This document shows, in pieces, positions 47,701 through 56,088 of a stretch of 64,000 nucleotides of DNA. The DNA lies in contig NZ_JHEG04000001.1 of the NCBI RefSeq assembly GCF_000760695.4, positions 9,062,935 through 9,126,934 of the forward strand, read 5' to 3'. The notes under the pieces are model-generated. The model was not told the origin of the DNA. It saw only the letters and a program-made list of their open reading frames with translations, and ran no database searches. Origin of the DNA: Tolypothrix bouteillei VB521301 (GTDB lineage: Bacteria > Cyanobacteriota > Cyanobacteriia > Cyanobacteriales > Nostocaceae). How positions within the stretch are numbered: the first letter of the stretch is position 1; every line of letters starts with the position of its first letter. A program made the position numbers and the translations under genes.

Positions 47701-49286
47701 ACTTCATCTATCAATTGGTCTACCAAACTGTAGGGTTGAAAATACATAACCCGCGTTTCTGCTGGTTTCTCAATCGCTTCTCGCAATTCTGTTTTTGTCA
47801 TGGCAGACACGATAAATCGTCCTTTTTGCCAATAATTCTTTAGGTCGGTATTTTCTAACCGAATAGTTGTTGGGAGCAACTTTAGAACAAGGTCTCTTAA
47901 TTGCGGCTCAAAGTCGGAGCGTAAGGTGAAAACTACCCGTAACTGCTGAGGATGGGTAATAATTGCCTTTGCAATTTCATTTAGAAATGCCTTGCTTTCT
48001 TCCTCATTGTGACAAAGAGTTACAAGTTCTTCACTCTGGTCAATGAATAACAGTAGTTTTGAGGTGCAATTGTGGTTTACCCAAGTAGCGATCGCATCAG
48101 CGAGAGAATGCTGCTGATTTACCTCTGGTAGGTTGGCGTTAGCAAGTGCATAGTTCAAAGCCAAGAATGGCAAAGCTCCAGGTCGAATGGCAGGTATAAT
48201 ACTCCACGGTTGATGGGATTGCTGCTGATTTGTTGACTTCAATAAAGGCATTAATCCCGCTCTCACTAAGCTAGACTTACCAGAGCCGGAAGCACCTAGC
48301 ACCACAGTTAGGGGATTGGTAGCCACAAAATCGTATAGTTTTTTGACTAACTCTGTTCTACCGAAAAACAGGTGGCTGTGTTTTTCGTCAAACGTCTGTA
48401 AACCTCGGTAGGGGTTTTGCGACTCATCCAAAGGCGGTGCTGGCGGTAAGTTCAATGGATGTCCTGGTGTTAGAAAGACATACTCGCCTTTATCGTGCTT
48501 TGTTAAAGACCAAATACCAGGGGTTTGCTTGTGGCGAAATGCTTCAGTGACAGGTTCAACGCGATCGCGTATATACAAGTACAGTTCGGTAGCAGTCATG
48601 ACTCCGTCTCCAGGAGCTTTGCCATGGCTTGCTGGAGGATAGGCATCAGCAGCACCTGTAAGGGCTTCAAACAATGCGGTAGCAAACGGAGAATGGCTGC
48701 CAATCTCACCGCGTTGGGTATTGAGATCCAATGCATCTAAAGCTTTTTGGTCAGCCGCCGCAGAGGTAATGACTTGCCAAGCGGGATCGCAGATAAAGCG
48801 CTCGTAACGTTCTTGATGGAGTACTTCGGGCGTTGACATGGCATTTCTGGTAAATGACCAGCGAAACGCACCAGAAAAACAGCAGTCAAGTATACCAAGG
48901 AAGTGACGGCAGGTCAAGTGAGTCAAGCATTCATGTACTTGAGTCATTGGTAGGTAAGTTCTGGTATCTCCCAGTTTGGCATTCTGCGGTACTAAATAAC
49001 CGTGTGGACCATCTTCGCTATTTAAGGCTATTCCGTGACCTGCAAAGTAGAATAGGAGGCGATCGCCAGACTGAACCTCTTGCAGCAGAGTTTTTTCAAG
49101 TAGATGAATTAAGTTGTCTAGGGTTGCATCTTCATCTAAATAAACCCACACTTGGTATTGATGTTTTTCCTTCAAAAGTTCTACTAGTTTTTTAGCGTCA
49201 TTGATAGCAGTTTGGAGAGGAAAAATCCCATTTTGATAATTGTCAATACCAATGATAAATGCCAAATTGCGCGAAAAACCTGGCAT
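44781..49286 (-). CDS. Caspase-like - STAND NTPase - transmembrane - 14x WD40 protein
   Basis: 1501 residues. Residues about 1-260 are a caspase/metacaspase p20-like domain with the His in FAGHG (near 85) and the Cys in LDCCFSG (near 136). About 300-720 is a STAND-type NTPase: NPYRGLQTFDE, Walker A GASGSGKSS near 330, and LLLFIDQSEEL as Walker B. A helical linker and one membrane helix (IAIAVMLGLSGLSVAALI near 800) follow. From about 892 to 1468 there are 14 WD40 repeats (VTSVxFSPDGKTIASGS, TIKLWS), enough for two seven-blade propellers. The propellers probably sense a partner, the NTPase oligomerises, and the caspase domain cuts proteins; such proteins are linked to cell death and phage defence. 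Repeats 2-5 are almost identical. Confidence 0.93.
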   Translation of the reverse strand: MPGFSRNLAFIIGIDNYQNGIFPLQTAINDAKKLVELLKEKHQYQVWVYLDEDATLDNLIHLLEKTLLQEVQSGDRLLFYFAGHGIALNSEDGPHGYLVPQNAKLGDTRTYLPMTQVHECLTHLTCRHFLGILDCCFSGAFRWSFTRNAMSTPEVLHQERYERFICDPAWQVITSAAADQKALDALDLNTQRGEIGSHSPFATALFEALTGAADAYPPASHGKAPGDGVMTATELYLYIRDRVEPVTEAFRHKQTPGIWSLTKHDKGEYVFLTPGHPLNLPPAPPLDESQNPYRGLQTFDEKHSHLFFGRTELVKKLYDFVATNPLTVVLGASGSGKSSLVRAGLMPLLKSTNQQQSHQPWSIIPAIRPGALPFLALNYALANANLPEVNQQHSLADAIATWVNHNCTSKLLLFIDQSEELVTLCHNEEESKAFLNEIAKAIITHPQQLRVVFTLRSDFEPQLRDLVLKLLPTTIRLENTDLKNYWQKGRFIVSAMTKTELREAIEKPAETRVMYFQPYSLVDQLIDEVADMPGTLPLLSFALSELYLKYLKRQWEANNQNRTLDRALTQADYEELGGVIQSLTQRAEQEYKVLVDLNSAYELTIPHVMLRMVAFGSGELARRRVSEIELEYPEPENQLVKEVVQHFCDARLLIRGADEEQKPYVEPAHDALICGWNRLREWIDAEKSLELQRRLTPAALEWKSIKNKEQLPSFSAKAESLLNSIEQKLDVIENWFNQRKIQPIKNAQKHPREKSVNYLWNNDPYLPVLNEKLQSSDHWLNQVEAEFVQRSIRRQQRNTRLRWMIAIAVMLGLSGLSVAALIGQRNAQIRQIEADTQVSDGLWVSYREIEALRHGIQTAQNLKNPLLKLFPSNSQIEYGLAKTLQIILYRVKEYNRLFGHSRDVTSVSFSPDGQMLVSASKADKTIKLWSVDGRVLNSFIEQPKAVTSVTFSPDGKTIASGSEDNTIKLWSINGRVLKTLTGHSQGVTSVVFSPDGKTIASGSQDNTIKLWSTDGRVLKTLTGHSQGVTSVVFSRDGKTIVSGSQDKTIKLWSTDGRVLKTLTGHSQGVTSVAFSPDGKTIASAGQDNTIKIWSTDNWEQKISLAHNAVVLSVSFSPNNKTMASADEDGVIKLWTVNDYKQQSFPRQDDRIYSLSFSPDSKTLASASGNNSITLWRPENRSLQTLSGHNGAIADITCSRDGKIVASASHDNTIKLWNAKGQLLKTLTGHHRQVTSLSFSPDGTVLASASEDKTIKLWYLDGREPKTLHMHSAGVTSVIFSPDGKTLASGSEDKTIKLWNGDGQPLKTLIGHNGKVTSLSFSPDNKTLASTSADRTIKLWSLETGKARTLGQHDDVVTSITFSPDGKTLASASQDATVRLWSLDGQVKILRGHRGTVSDISFSPDGQILVSVSRDSYINFWSLDGQELTSRTSHSSPINSVTFSPDGHTLFIGSDDGKITVWNLNLNDLQVRGCRWLKDYLKANPNQNRETRHICESLGAFQ

Positions 49287-49652
49287 GATACAACCCCTAA
49301 ACTCAGTAATTTTTAACCATTCATTATTTGAAAAAAATCGTTTTTTTTAAGAAGCTTTAAATTGAGTTAGTTACAATCTCGCACAGTTATTTCAAATATC
49401 TAGGTTAAATATTTTTAATTTTTGAATTTGGACATTTGGAAATAAGTTTTAGCCTTTTCAAGCACTTCTAAGCGCCAGTTCGTGTTTAAATAAATACATT
49501 ATCTATCTTATGGAATCGGCTGTGTGCCCATTCCACAAGAAAAAGTTTGATATTTTTTGATTTTGTAAATTCCTGAATTTAAGTTTTACAGACACTAGAA
49601 GATTCTGCTTGAGAAGATGAGCTAATTTTACACAATAACTTGTAAGTCTTTC
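49287..49652. other. Intergenic, A/T-rich
   Basis: No gene seen. Must contain the promoter of the caspase-like gene. T-rich tracts (TTTTTTT near 49345) are present but no clear operator. Confidence 0.4.
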
Positions 49653-49778
49653 CTAGTTTGACGGTCTTGCTTCTTTGTATTCAGGCTTTGGCTCCTGACG
49701 CTGGGTTTCCCTATCTTTCTCATTTTGGGGTTGAGAATTTTCTTTGGTGTTGCTTTTTTGAGAAGTTTTGTTTGACAT
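49653..49778 (-). CDS. Small hydrophilic protein, 41 residues
   Basis: Starts at ATG 49778 with AAGGAG 10 bp upstream, a good ribosome binding site, and ends at TAG 49653. The product is Lys/Glu/Gln/Asn-rich with no hydrophobic residues to speak of (begins MSNKTSQKSN, ends YKEARPSN), so it is probably disordered. Short proteins of this sort in cyanobacteria are often annotated only by comparison. It lies on the same strand as, and 366 bp upstream of, the caspase-like gene. A link to it is unproven. Confidence 0.55.
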   Translation of the reverse strand: MSNKTSQKSNTKENSQPQNEKDRETQRQEPKPEYKEARPSN

Positions 49779-50295
49779 CTTTGTGACTCCTTGACGATGG
49801 TAATTGTGTTTCGTCTGTTTCTACTCTTTTATAGTTGACTAAATTTGAACCTTATGCAGTTCATTATCTCAAGTAGCTCTGTCACTAGGTTGAGAACCTA
49901 TTTAAAGTGAATAGTATTATCATACAAATTCAGTTGACTGAAAACTTTAACTTTTGCGATCGCCCCTAAAAGAGAACTCTCAAATTGCTACTTTTTGTAT
50001 TTTTAGTTGTATCAAAAAATACGCTAAATTATATGATAAGCTCAGCTAATAAATGAATAGGAAATTCCTACTTCCTTCCCGTTATAAGATTACCGATATG
50101 CTTTTCCTATTTCTTCGCAATCTTTGCGTCTTTGTGGTTCATTTAAATAGGTAATCTTCCGGTGGAAAAGGAGTATCAACTCTTTGCATTAGCTCTGTAG
50201 TAAAAATCCATAGAGAGTTAGGTGTAAAATAAACTTTGGAGGATCGGTTAGAATAAAAACAGATAAACTCATTAAATCGTAATCCCTATCATTCC
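49779..50295. other. Intergenic region between the small gene and the M24 peptidase gene
   Basis: No gene seen. Contains GATTACCGATATGC and, about 60 bp on, GGTAATCTTCCGGTGGAAAAGGAG cited as GGTAATCTTCCGGTGGAAAA at 50150; a similar sequence is at 56328. Both include an A/G-rich GGTGGAAA(A/G)GGAG end, possibly a scattered repeat. Confidence 0.35.
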
Positions 50296-52170
50296 ATGAC
50301 GCCTTCAGACTTGTTAACTGCCCCAGCCTCTACCTCGCTACAAGCGAAATTAACAAATTTACGTGCGTTGATGCAAGAGTATCAATTAGATGCTTACCTG
50401 ATTCCCTCTGCTGATGAGCACTTAAATGAATATCTCCCAGAAGCAAAACAGCGACGAATGTGGGTCAGTGGCTTTACGGGTTCTGCAGGAGATTTTTTGG
50501 TAGGACGGGAATCGAGTTGGTTGTTTGTTGATTTTCGCTACCACGAACAAGCCGATCTAGAGGTTGATTTATCTTTGGTTCATGTCTCAAAATTGGGCAT
50601 GGAAGGGCATAATACTGTGGTGGAAACGCTAGAAACTTTGGGACAAAAAGTGGCTGGTTTTCGCTTGGGGTTCGATCCATTCACTATTCCTGTTGAACAA
50701 TATCGGACATTTCAAAATAAATTAAAATCTGCTGGTGTGGAACTAGTACCAGTGAACCAGAATTTGGTAGATATTGTTCGTTCTCAAAGTCCTTGGGTTG
50801 AATCAGATCCTATACCGGCTTTGGGTGATTCTAAAGTATTTTACGTCCCTAATGAAGTAACCGGAGCGACAATAGAGCAAAAGTTGGGCAGAATTAGGGA
50901 AGCTATGCGAGCGCACAAAACAGAAATCTTCCCCATAACCAAGTTGGATCAACTAGCATGGCTGTTTAACTTAAGAGGTTGGGATATTCCCTACAACCCT
51001 GTCTTCATTGCTTATGCGATCGTGACTCCAAATGAAGCGTTTCTCTTAACTAATTTGGATCGCATTGATACAGAAGTTCGGCAATTTTTACAAGACAGTG
51101 TCACTTTACTTCCCTATGAAAAATACACAGAAACTCTGAATGCTTTAATTTCACAAGAAAGTCAGGGCAAAGTCCTTTTAGACCCCAAGCAAACGACAAT
51201 GGGTACTTATCAGTTAATAGATAAGAATCGCATTGTAGAAACTGCTAATCCTATTGAGGGAATGAAAGCTCGCAAAAATGCGGTTGAAGTCGAGCAAATG
51301 AAGGGGGCGAATCTCAAATCAAGTCGCGGAAAAGTCCGAACTTTAAAGTGGATATCGGAACAACTTGCAAGCGGACAGCAATTGAGCGAGTTAGATGTTG
51401 CAAATGCGATCGCTCAATTCTACCAACAACAACCCGACTTCCAAGGGTTAAGTTTTAACACAATTGCAGGTGCGGGAACAAACAGTTCTATTGTTCACTA
51501 CGGTACACCCAGTCCCAACGTATTGCTAAGTGAGGGTCAATTCTTCTTACTCGACTCAGGGGCGCAGTATTTGGGAGGGACAACAGATGCTACCAGAACT
51601 ATTATTGTAGGTGAACCAACTCCCGAACAAATTTTACGTTATACCGAAGTTTTAAAAGCACACATTAACTGTGCCATGCAAAGGTTTCCCAAAGGGACAA
51701 CAGGTGTGCAACTCGATGGTATCACTCGGGCTAATATGTGGATGGAGGAACTTGACTACGGACACGGTACCGGGCATGGAGTTGGTGCTTTTTTAAACGT
51801 CCATGAAGGTCCCAATGGCATTAGCAAGCGTGCTGCTGAACCCTTAGAACCGGGTATGGTAACGAGCATTGAACCGGGTTTTTATTTAGCTAATTGGGGA
51901 GGTATTCGTATTGAAAACCTCTACGTGGTGAAAAATTTAACTCCGGAGTCCGAACTCCAAGCAGATCCAAGCAAAACTCCTTGGTATGGCTTTGAACCAT
52001 TAACGTACATTCCATTCGATAAACGATTGATTGCACTAGATCGATTGGAACTGAGACAACGTCAGTGGTTGGAAAATTACCATGCTGCTGTTGTGGAGAA
52101 GCTAACTCCAATTTTGGACCCGAGTGAGGCAGACTGGTTGAGAGAAGCGTGTCATCTGGGCGATCGCTAA
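50296..52170 (+). CDS. pepP: Aminopeptidase P family (M24) metallopeptidase
   Basis: 624 residues, the long three-domain type like eukaryotic aminopeptidase P. Two creatinase-like N-terminal domains (about 15-330; YLIPSADEHLNEYLPEA cited as IPSADEHLNEYL, WLFNLRGWDIPYNP) precede the catalytic pita-bread fold with metal ligands in LLDSGAQYLGGTTDATRT cited as DSGAQYLGGTTDATR, GHGTGHGVG, SIEPGFY and GIRIEN. It removes an N-terminal residue before proline, in the cytoplasm. Symbol is by function only. Confidence 0.92.
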   Translation: MTPSDLLTAPASTSLQAKLTNLRALMQEYQLDAYLIPSADEHLNEYLPEAKQRRMWVSGFTGSAGDFLVGRESSWLFVDFRYHEQADLEVDLSLVHVSKLGMEGHNTVVETLETLGQKVAGFRLGFDPFTIPVEQYRTFQNKLKSAGVELVPVNQNLVDIVRSQSPWVESDPIPALGDSKVFYVPNEVTGATIEQKLGRIREAMRAHKTEIFPITKLDQLAWLFNLRGWDIPYNPVFIAYAIVTPNEAFLLTNLDRIDTEVRQFLQDSVTLLPYEKYTETLNALISQESQGKVLLDPKQTTMGTYQLIDKNRIVETANPIEGMKARKNAVEVEQMKGANLKSSRGKVRTLKWISEQLASGQQLSELDVANAIAQFYQQQPDFQGLSFNTIAGAGTNSSIVHYGTPSPNVLLSEGQFFLLDSGAQYLGGTTDATRTIIVGEPTPEQILRYTEVLKAHINCAMQRFPKGTTGVQLDGITRANMWMEELDYGHGTGHGVGAFLNVHEGPNGISKRAAEPLEPGMVTSIEPGFYLANWGGIRIENLYVVKNLTPESELQADPSKTPWYGFEPLTYIPFDKRLIALDRLELRQRQWLENYHAAVVEKLTPILDPSEADWLREACHLGDR

Positions 52171-52217
52171 AGACACTAGAGATAAGGCGGCTTTTTCAAG
52201 GCTGAGTCTTCCACTCC

Positions 52218-52715
52218 TTATCTGTAGTCAGTGGATTCAGCCAGAGCCCGCCATTGTGCCGTTTCTTGCTCGACGTAAGCGTTTTTCTCAGCAATTGCCT
52301 GAAGGGTGTCTGTCCCTAGAGGCAACCGCAGAGGTGGCTTATCTGCGTTGACGATCTCGAGGAGCGCCAGGGCGAGTTTGGTGGGATCTCCGGGTTGTTG
52401 ATAGTTCAGTTCGGAGGCATGGTGACGGATTTTCCCAACAGTATCCGCGTAATCGGAAATTTCTATGGCAGTGCGCTGGAGCGAGCTGCCATCGAGGAAA
52501 TTAGTCCGGAAGTATCCCGGTTCGACCACAGTAGCATGGATGCCTAGAGGAGCTAATTCATCGTGCAGAGCTTCGGTAATGCCTTCAACTGCAAACTTGG
52601 TTGAGCAATAGATGCCCCACCCATCAAAGATATTGAACGTTGACTTTTCACCTGAATATTGCAGTTCGCTACATATGTTAGATGGAACTCCATACCGTTG
52701 CCCACGGAAATTGGA
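52218..52715 (-). pseudogene. Short-chain dehydrogenase lacking its N-terminal half
   Basis: The minus-strand frame is open from 52715 to 52218. From about 52620 downstream the translation is a typical SDR C-terminal half: WGIYCSTKFAVEGITEALHD (Tyr and Lys of the YxxxK motif), ELAPLGIHATVVEPGYFRTNF cited as GIHATVVEPGYFRT, then a helical tail. The Rossmann TGxxxGIG part is absent, and the sequence before FNIFDGWG is unrelated. Full SDRs of this kind have about 280 residues. Probably inactive; a 103-residue piece could still be made from internal start codons. Confidence 0.7.
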
Positions 52716-52817
52716 CTACTCAAGTTTCTTAAAATTGGCTCTTCAATCAAACCAAAATCCGCTCTAACTTTAAATTATCAACTCTAAACCAATGCTTGTT
52801 TTACAGGAGTCAAGTAT

Positions 52818-53777
52818 ATGAAAATTTTTATTGCAGGCGCAACTGGAGCAATTGGTCGTCCACTAGTGACGGGTTTAGTTGCGGCGGGTCATGAAGTGAT
52901 TGGAATGACTCGAACAGCTCAAAAAGCTCATGTTCTTAGCGAACTGGGGGCAAAACCCGTAGTGGTTGATGCTTTTGACGCAGTTGCAGTCCGTACTGCC
53001 ATGATTCAAGCTCAGCCCGAAGTGGTGATTGAGCAATTGACTTCTCTACCTCAAACCTATACCCGAGCATCAATGACTGCGGCGGCAGAACTGGATGCTC
53101 GATTGCGAAAAGAAGGCGGTGCGAATGTACAAGCGGCGGCCCAAGCGGCGGGTGTACGTCGTTATATTATCCAGTCCAGTGCGTTTTGGTATGCTCCGGG
53201 TGAGGGATTGGCGACAGAAGAAACACCATTTGCCTTTGATGCAACGCCTGCGATCGCCCTTTGGGCGGCTCCCTTTGGGAGCATCGCGTCCGGTACTCGT
53301 GTATATGCTGATACCGAACATCGAGTCTTATCAGCAACCAATCTTGAAGGGATCGCTCTCAGATACGGCTTCTTCTACGGACCGGGGACTTGGTTCTCAA
53401 AAGATGGCGATGTAGCCAACCAAGTCCGCCAACAGCAATACCCAATTGTGGGAGAAGGAAAAGGTGTTTGGTCTTGGGTTCATATTGAAGACGTTGCTCA
53501 AGCCACCATCGCTACAGTGCATCAAGGTACACCCGGTATTTACAACATCAATGACGACCAACCAGTCGAACTCCGTGTGTGGTTATCTGCTTTGGCTCGA
53601 ACGCTTGGTGCTCAACCACCTGTTCGCGTCACTGAAGAAGAAGCAGAACGCGCTCAAGGTTCAGACGCAGTTTACTACGCCAACCACCTGCGTGGAGCAT
53701 CAAACGCTAAAGCCAAACGAGAACTCAATTGGCAACCCAGACCGCTCGAATGGCTTGCAGAAGTTTCCGCTCTTTAG
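52818..53777 (+). CDS. NAD(P)-dependent epimerase/dehydratase-type SDR
   Basis: 319 residues. Start supported by AGGAG 11 bp upstream. Rossmann motif GATGAIGRPLV, then an extended SDR fold (RRYIIQSSAFWY, LRYGFFYGPGTW, WVHIEDVAQAT, IYNINDDQPVE). Probably acts on a sugar nucleotide or another carbonyl substrate; the exact one is unknown. Near residue 145-157 the protein includes ALWAAPFGSI, encoded by a palindromic repeat found inserted in the gene, flanked by ATPAIA and SGTRVY which would normally be closer together. The reading frame stays open, so the gene may remain functional. Confidence 0.85.
   Translation: MKIFIAGATGAIGRPLVTGLVAAGHEVIGMTRTAQKAHVLSELGAKPVVVDAFDAVAVRTAMIQAQPEVVIEQLTSLPQTYTRASMTAAAELDARLRKEGGANVQAAAQAAGVRRYIIQSSAFWYAPGEGLATEETPFAFDATPAIALWAAPFGSIASGTRVYADTEHRVLSATNLEGIALRYGFFYGPGTWFSKDGDVANQVRQQQYPIVGEGKGVWSWVHIEDVAQATIATVHQGTPGIYNINDDQPVELRVWLSALARTLGAQPPVRVTEEEAERAQGSDAVYYANHLRGASNAKAKRELNWQPRPLEWLAEVSAL
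53249..53286. repeat. Palindromic repeat inserted in the epimerase gene
   Basis: Outer GCGAT/ATCGC ends enclose CGCCCTTTGGGCG and GCTCCCTTTGGGAGC, two adjacent small hairpins. It resembles the HIP1-containing palindromic repeats scattered in Nostoc-type genomes. Confidence 0.65.
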
Positions 53778-53909
53778 TGTAGAGCCAATATTGGCGGAAC
53801 TTCTAACATGCTGAATTTCACATTGATATTTTGTGTCACATCTGTCGGTTAACGACAGGTATAAAAAACTTTGACCACTACATTTGAACAACATTGGAGA
53901 ACAACAATT

Positions 53910-54194
53910 ATGAGTCAAGCAAAGAGCCCAGCAGATCCAACACCCCCGACCTTGGAAGGGAAATTAGCTCTGTTACGGAAATTCAGGGATGAATTGGGCA
54001 GTGGTGATACCATTCGTCGTCTCTTTTTTGGCGATCTTGAACCTATTGCCGTTCAACCCGGAGGAGCAAATACCGTGGTTCATCTTTATAACCATGCTAA
54101 TGATGTCACCATTGCCTATTGTGCTTCCTACGACGTATTTCTGGCTGCCCGTCCGGGACGAGTTACTGAATTCGATCCTGCCGAAATCAAATAA
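53910..54194 (+). CDS. Hypothetical protein, 94 residues
   Basis: Starts at ATG 53910 with GGAGA 11 bp upstream; a longer frame from 53871 is less likely. Pro-rich N-terminus (PADPTPPTLEGKLALLRKF cited as PTPPTLEGKLALL), then a strand-rich part with VVHLYNHANDVTIAYCASYD cited as HLYNHANDVTIAYC. Could be a small nuclear-transport-factor-like (SnoaL) or ketosteroid-isomerase-type domain by its length and the RDELGSGDTIRRLF helix, but no such motif is certain. Follows the epimerase gene by 132 bp on the same strand. Confidence 0.55.
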   Translation: MSQAKSPADPTPPTLEGKLALLRKFRDELGSGDTIRRLFFGDLEPIAVQPGGANTVVHLYNHANDVTIAYCASYDVFLAARPGRVTEFDPAEIK

Positions 54195-54239
54195 GCGACT
54201 GGGCTAATCGGATGCAAGATTTTGTGGAGTTAAGCCACA

Positions 54240-54328
54240 CCACGAGTTTATAGCTCGTGGATTTTGCTGACTTTTCACCGGATGTGGAAAAGGGGACTGG
54301 TTCGCGACGAAATAACGCGAACCAGTCC
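54240..54328. repeat. Two hairpins: CCACGAG...CTCGTGG and a 13-bp stem
   Basis: CCACGAG/CTCGTGG at 54240-54260, then GGACTGGTTCGCG paired with CGCGAACCAGTCC at 54294-54328. Both precede the IS4 remnant. The first resembles IS200/IS605-type end hairpins; the second could end transcription. Confidence 0.55.
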
Positions 54329-54394
54329 TTTGAACTTAAGGTAATTTGCGTCCTCTAAGATAAGGTACTTGTAGTATCGTATTGAGGGATGCAA

Positions 54395-54830
54395 ATGAAA
54401 CTATTAGAAGCGAAGCCGTATCGCAATTGTGATTTTGGTGACAAACGTCTGACCAACAGAGCAATGTTAATTGCGAAGGTTTTAAAAGTAAAATATGGTC
54501 AGCCTCTATCACAAAATACTGAAATTTGGTTGTAAAGCGGAAAGTTACCGCTTGGCGGGTGAGAGTCTGTCAACGATGTTAGGTTTTTTAACAGTTATTG
54601 CGGCACAATTACTGCGAATGACTTATTTACATCGGAATTCCCCGCACAGTTCGGTAGAATTAGTGCTAACAAAAATACAAATGGATGTGTTATTTGCTAA
54701 TACTCCACCCAAACAAAAAAAGCTCCTAAAGCTTACAGTTGATTGGGCAATTAGAGCAATTGCACGTCTAGGGGGATACTTAGAACATATCTATATTTCC
54801 CGACATCTGACCCCACAGGTGACAGCATAG
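54395..54830 (+). pseudogene. IS4-family transposase with internal deletion
   Basis: ATG 54395 opens with MKLLEAKPYRNCDFGDKRLT cited as CDFGDKRLTNRAM, the N-terminal DNA-binding part of IS4-type transposases. Near 54494 it changes frame into YHKILKFGCKAES and LGFLTVIAAQLLRMTYLHR cited as FLTVIAAQLLRMTYLH, the C-terminal YREK-type region. The central catalytic part (about 300 residues) is gone, and the C-terminus breaks off after LGGYLEH. The result is a 436-bp relic, unable to transpose by itself. Confidence 0.75.
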
Positions 54831-54970
54831 CCAAGCTTGAAGCCGTACCCAACACTTGCTTATCACTTACCTCAAGATATTTCTGTAACTGCTCTAAGTT
54901 TCGATGATAAAGTTTCATTGCGTGCTGGCTAATTACCCTCACTCCTTCACTTGATGCTAAATATTAAGTT
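54795..54970 (-). other. Possible gene fragment truncated at the IS4 relic
   Basis: Minus-strand translation from about 54966 gives LASSEGVRVISQHAMKLYHR cited as SSEGVRVISQHAMKLYH, then QLQKYLEVSDKQVLG. It looks protein-like, and its similarity to anything seems to stop where the IS4 relic ends. Family not recognised. Confidence 0.3.
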
Positions 54971-55281
54971 TAAGTGATACTACCTATACAATTATTAATT
55001 TCTTACTTTTGAGATATATACTTTTTAGAAGCAGTTTCTAGAGGATTTTTCCGGACTTTTTCAAGGTTAATATATCAATTATTTTCCGTTGCTATATGGA
55101 AGTTGTATTTCTAAAGTCCGTCCTCTTATGACTCTTGAATTATTTAATATAGAAAGTTTTAATATTTGTGAATAAAAAATAGTGGTAATTATAAATACAT
55201 AACAGAGCTAACAAATAACAAATTATTGCTTTTTCTAATTTTTACCGATTTTTACCGCTTTTTCCTATTAGAGGTATTGTA
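54971..55281. other. Intergenic, A/T-rich leader of the response regulator gene
   Basis: No gene seen. Repeated TTTTTACCG near 55246-55265 and a GAGG ribosome binding site before ATG 55282. Confidence 0.45.
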
Positions 55282-55722
55282 ATGATTACTTCTGACAGTC
55301 AAAATCAATCCTTAGACGGGTTAAAAGTACTTGTAGTCGATGACAATGATGATTGCTTGGAATTATTGAAGCTAATTCTTGAAGGTTTTTCTGTAGTGGT
55401 CAGGTTAGCGAAATCAGTGAAAGAAGCTTTAAAAGTTTTAGCACAGTGGGAACCAGATGTTTTAATCAGCGATATTGCAATGCCTTATGAAGATGGTTAT
55501 TCCCTAATACGTCAAATTAGAATTTTGGAAAAATGTCAACAGTACAAGTATCTCCCAGCTATCGCCATAACAGGTTTAACTACACAAGATGAACACGCAC
55601 GAGCTTTTAAGTCTGGGTTTGATGTATACACAGAAAAACCTCTAAACATTGATTTTTTAGCAAAAGTTATTGCTGAACTTGTTGAAAAATCCCCACTTCA
55701 ATATCACTATTACGAGTATTAA
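55282..55722 (+). CDS. Single-domain response regulator
   Basis: 146 residues; GAGG 7 bp before the start. Complete receiver: VVDDNDD acidic cluster, acceptor Asp in VLISDIAMPYEDG, Thr in IAITGLT, Lys in YTEKPLN. An N-terminal 12-residue polar leader and a short Tyr-rich tail are the only extras. No kinase gene is adjacent; similar orphan receivers in cyanobacteria often follow large hybrid kinases elsewhere in the genome. Confidence 0.9.
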   Translation: MITSDSQNQSLDGLKVLVVDDNDDCLELLKLILEGFSVVVRLAKSVKEALKVLAQWEPDVLISDIAMPYEDGYSLIRQIRILEKCQQYKYLPAIAITGLTTQDEHARAFKSGFDVYTEKPLNIDFLAKVIAELVEKSPLQYHYYEY

Positions 55723-56088
55723 GTAAGTGAAGCGCTTAGATTATTAAGTGAACTTGCAACCAAAATAGAAGGTAAGGAGACTGGTTACAAAGCTAATTCC
55801 TGTAGTCAATTGATTAAGGATGTCCTTGCGATCGTACACCTAATAAAAAAAGAGTAGGAGCACGTCCAGGACTGGCTCAACCGCCAATTCGCTTAAAGAG
55901 CGCGAATGATTACTCAATCCTGACTGTTGTTGGGTTGAGGACACAAAGCTTAACATCCTGCGACTGCTGAGTTTTATGAAGCTCAACTCAACCGACATAT
56001 GTCTCAATCCGCGATCTGCTTGACTCAATATAAGGGCACATCAGACGATTTGTATCCACGAATCAGTATTTATGAAAGGATAACGGAA
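55723..56088. other. Intergenic, no gene seen
   Basis: Contains a HIP1-like GCGATCG and scattered short frames on both strands, none with a ribosome binding site or family pattern. The last bases carry AAAGGA, the ribosome binding site of the next small gene. Confidence 0.4.
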
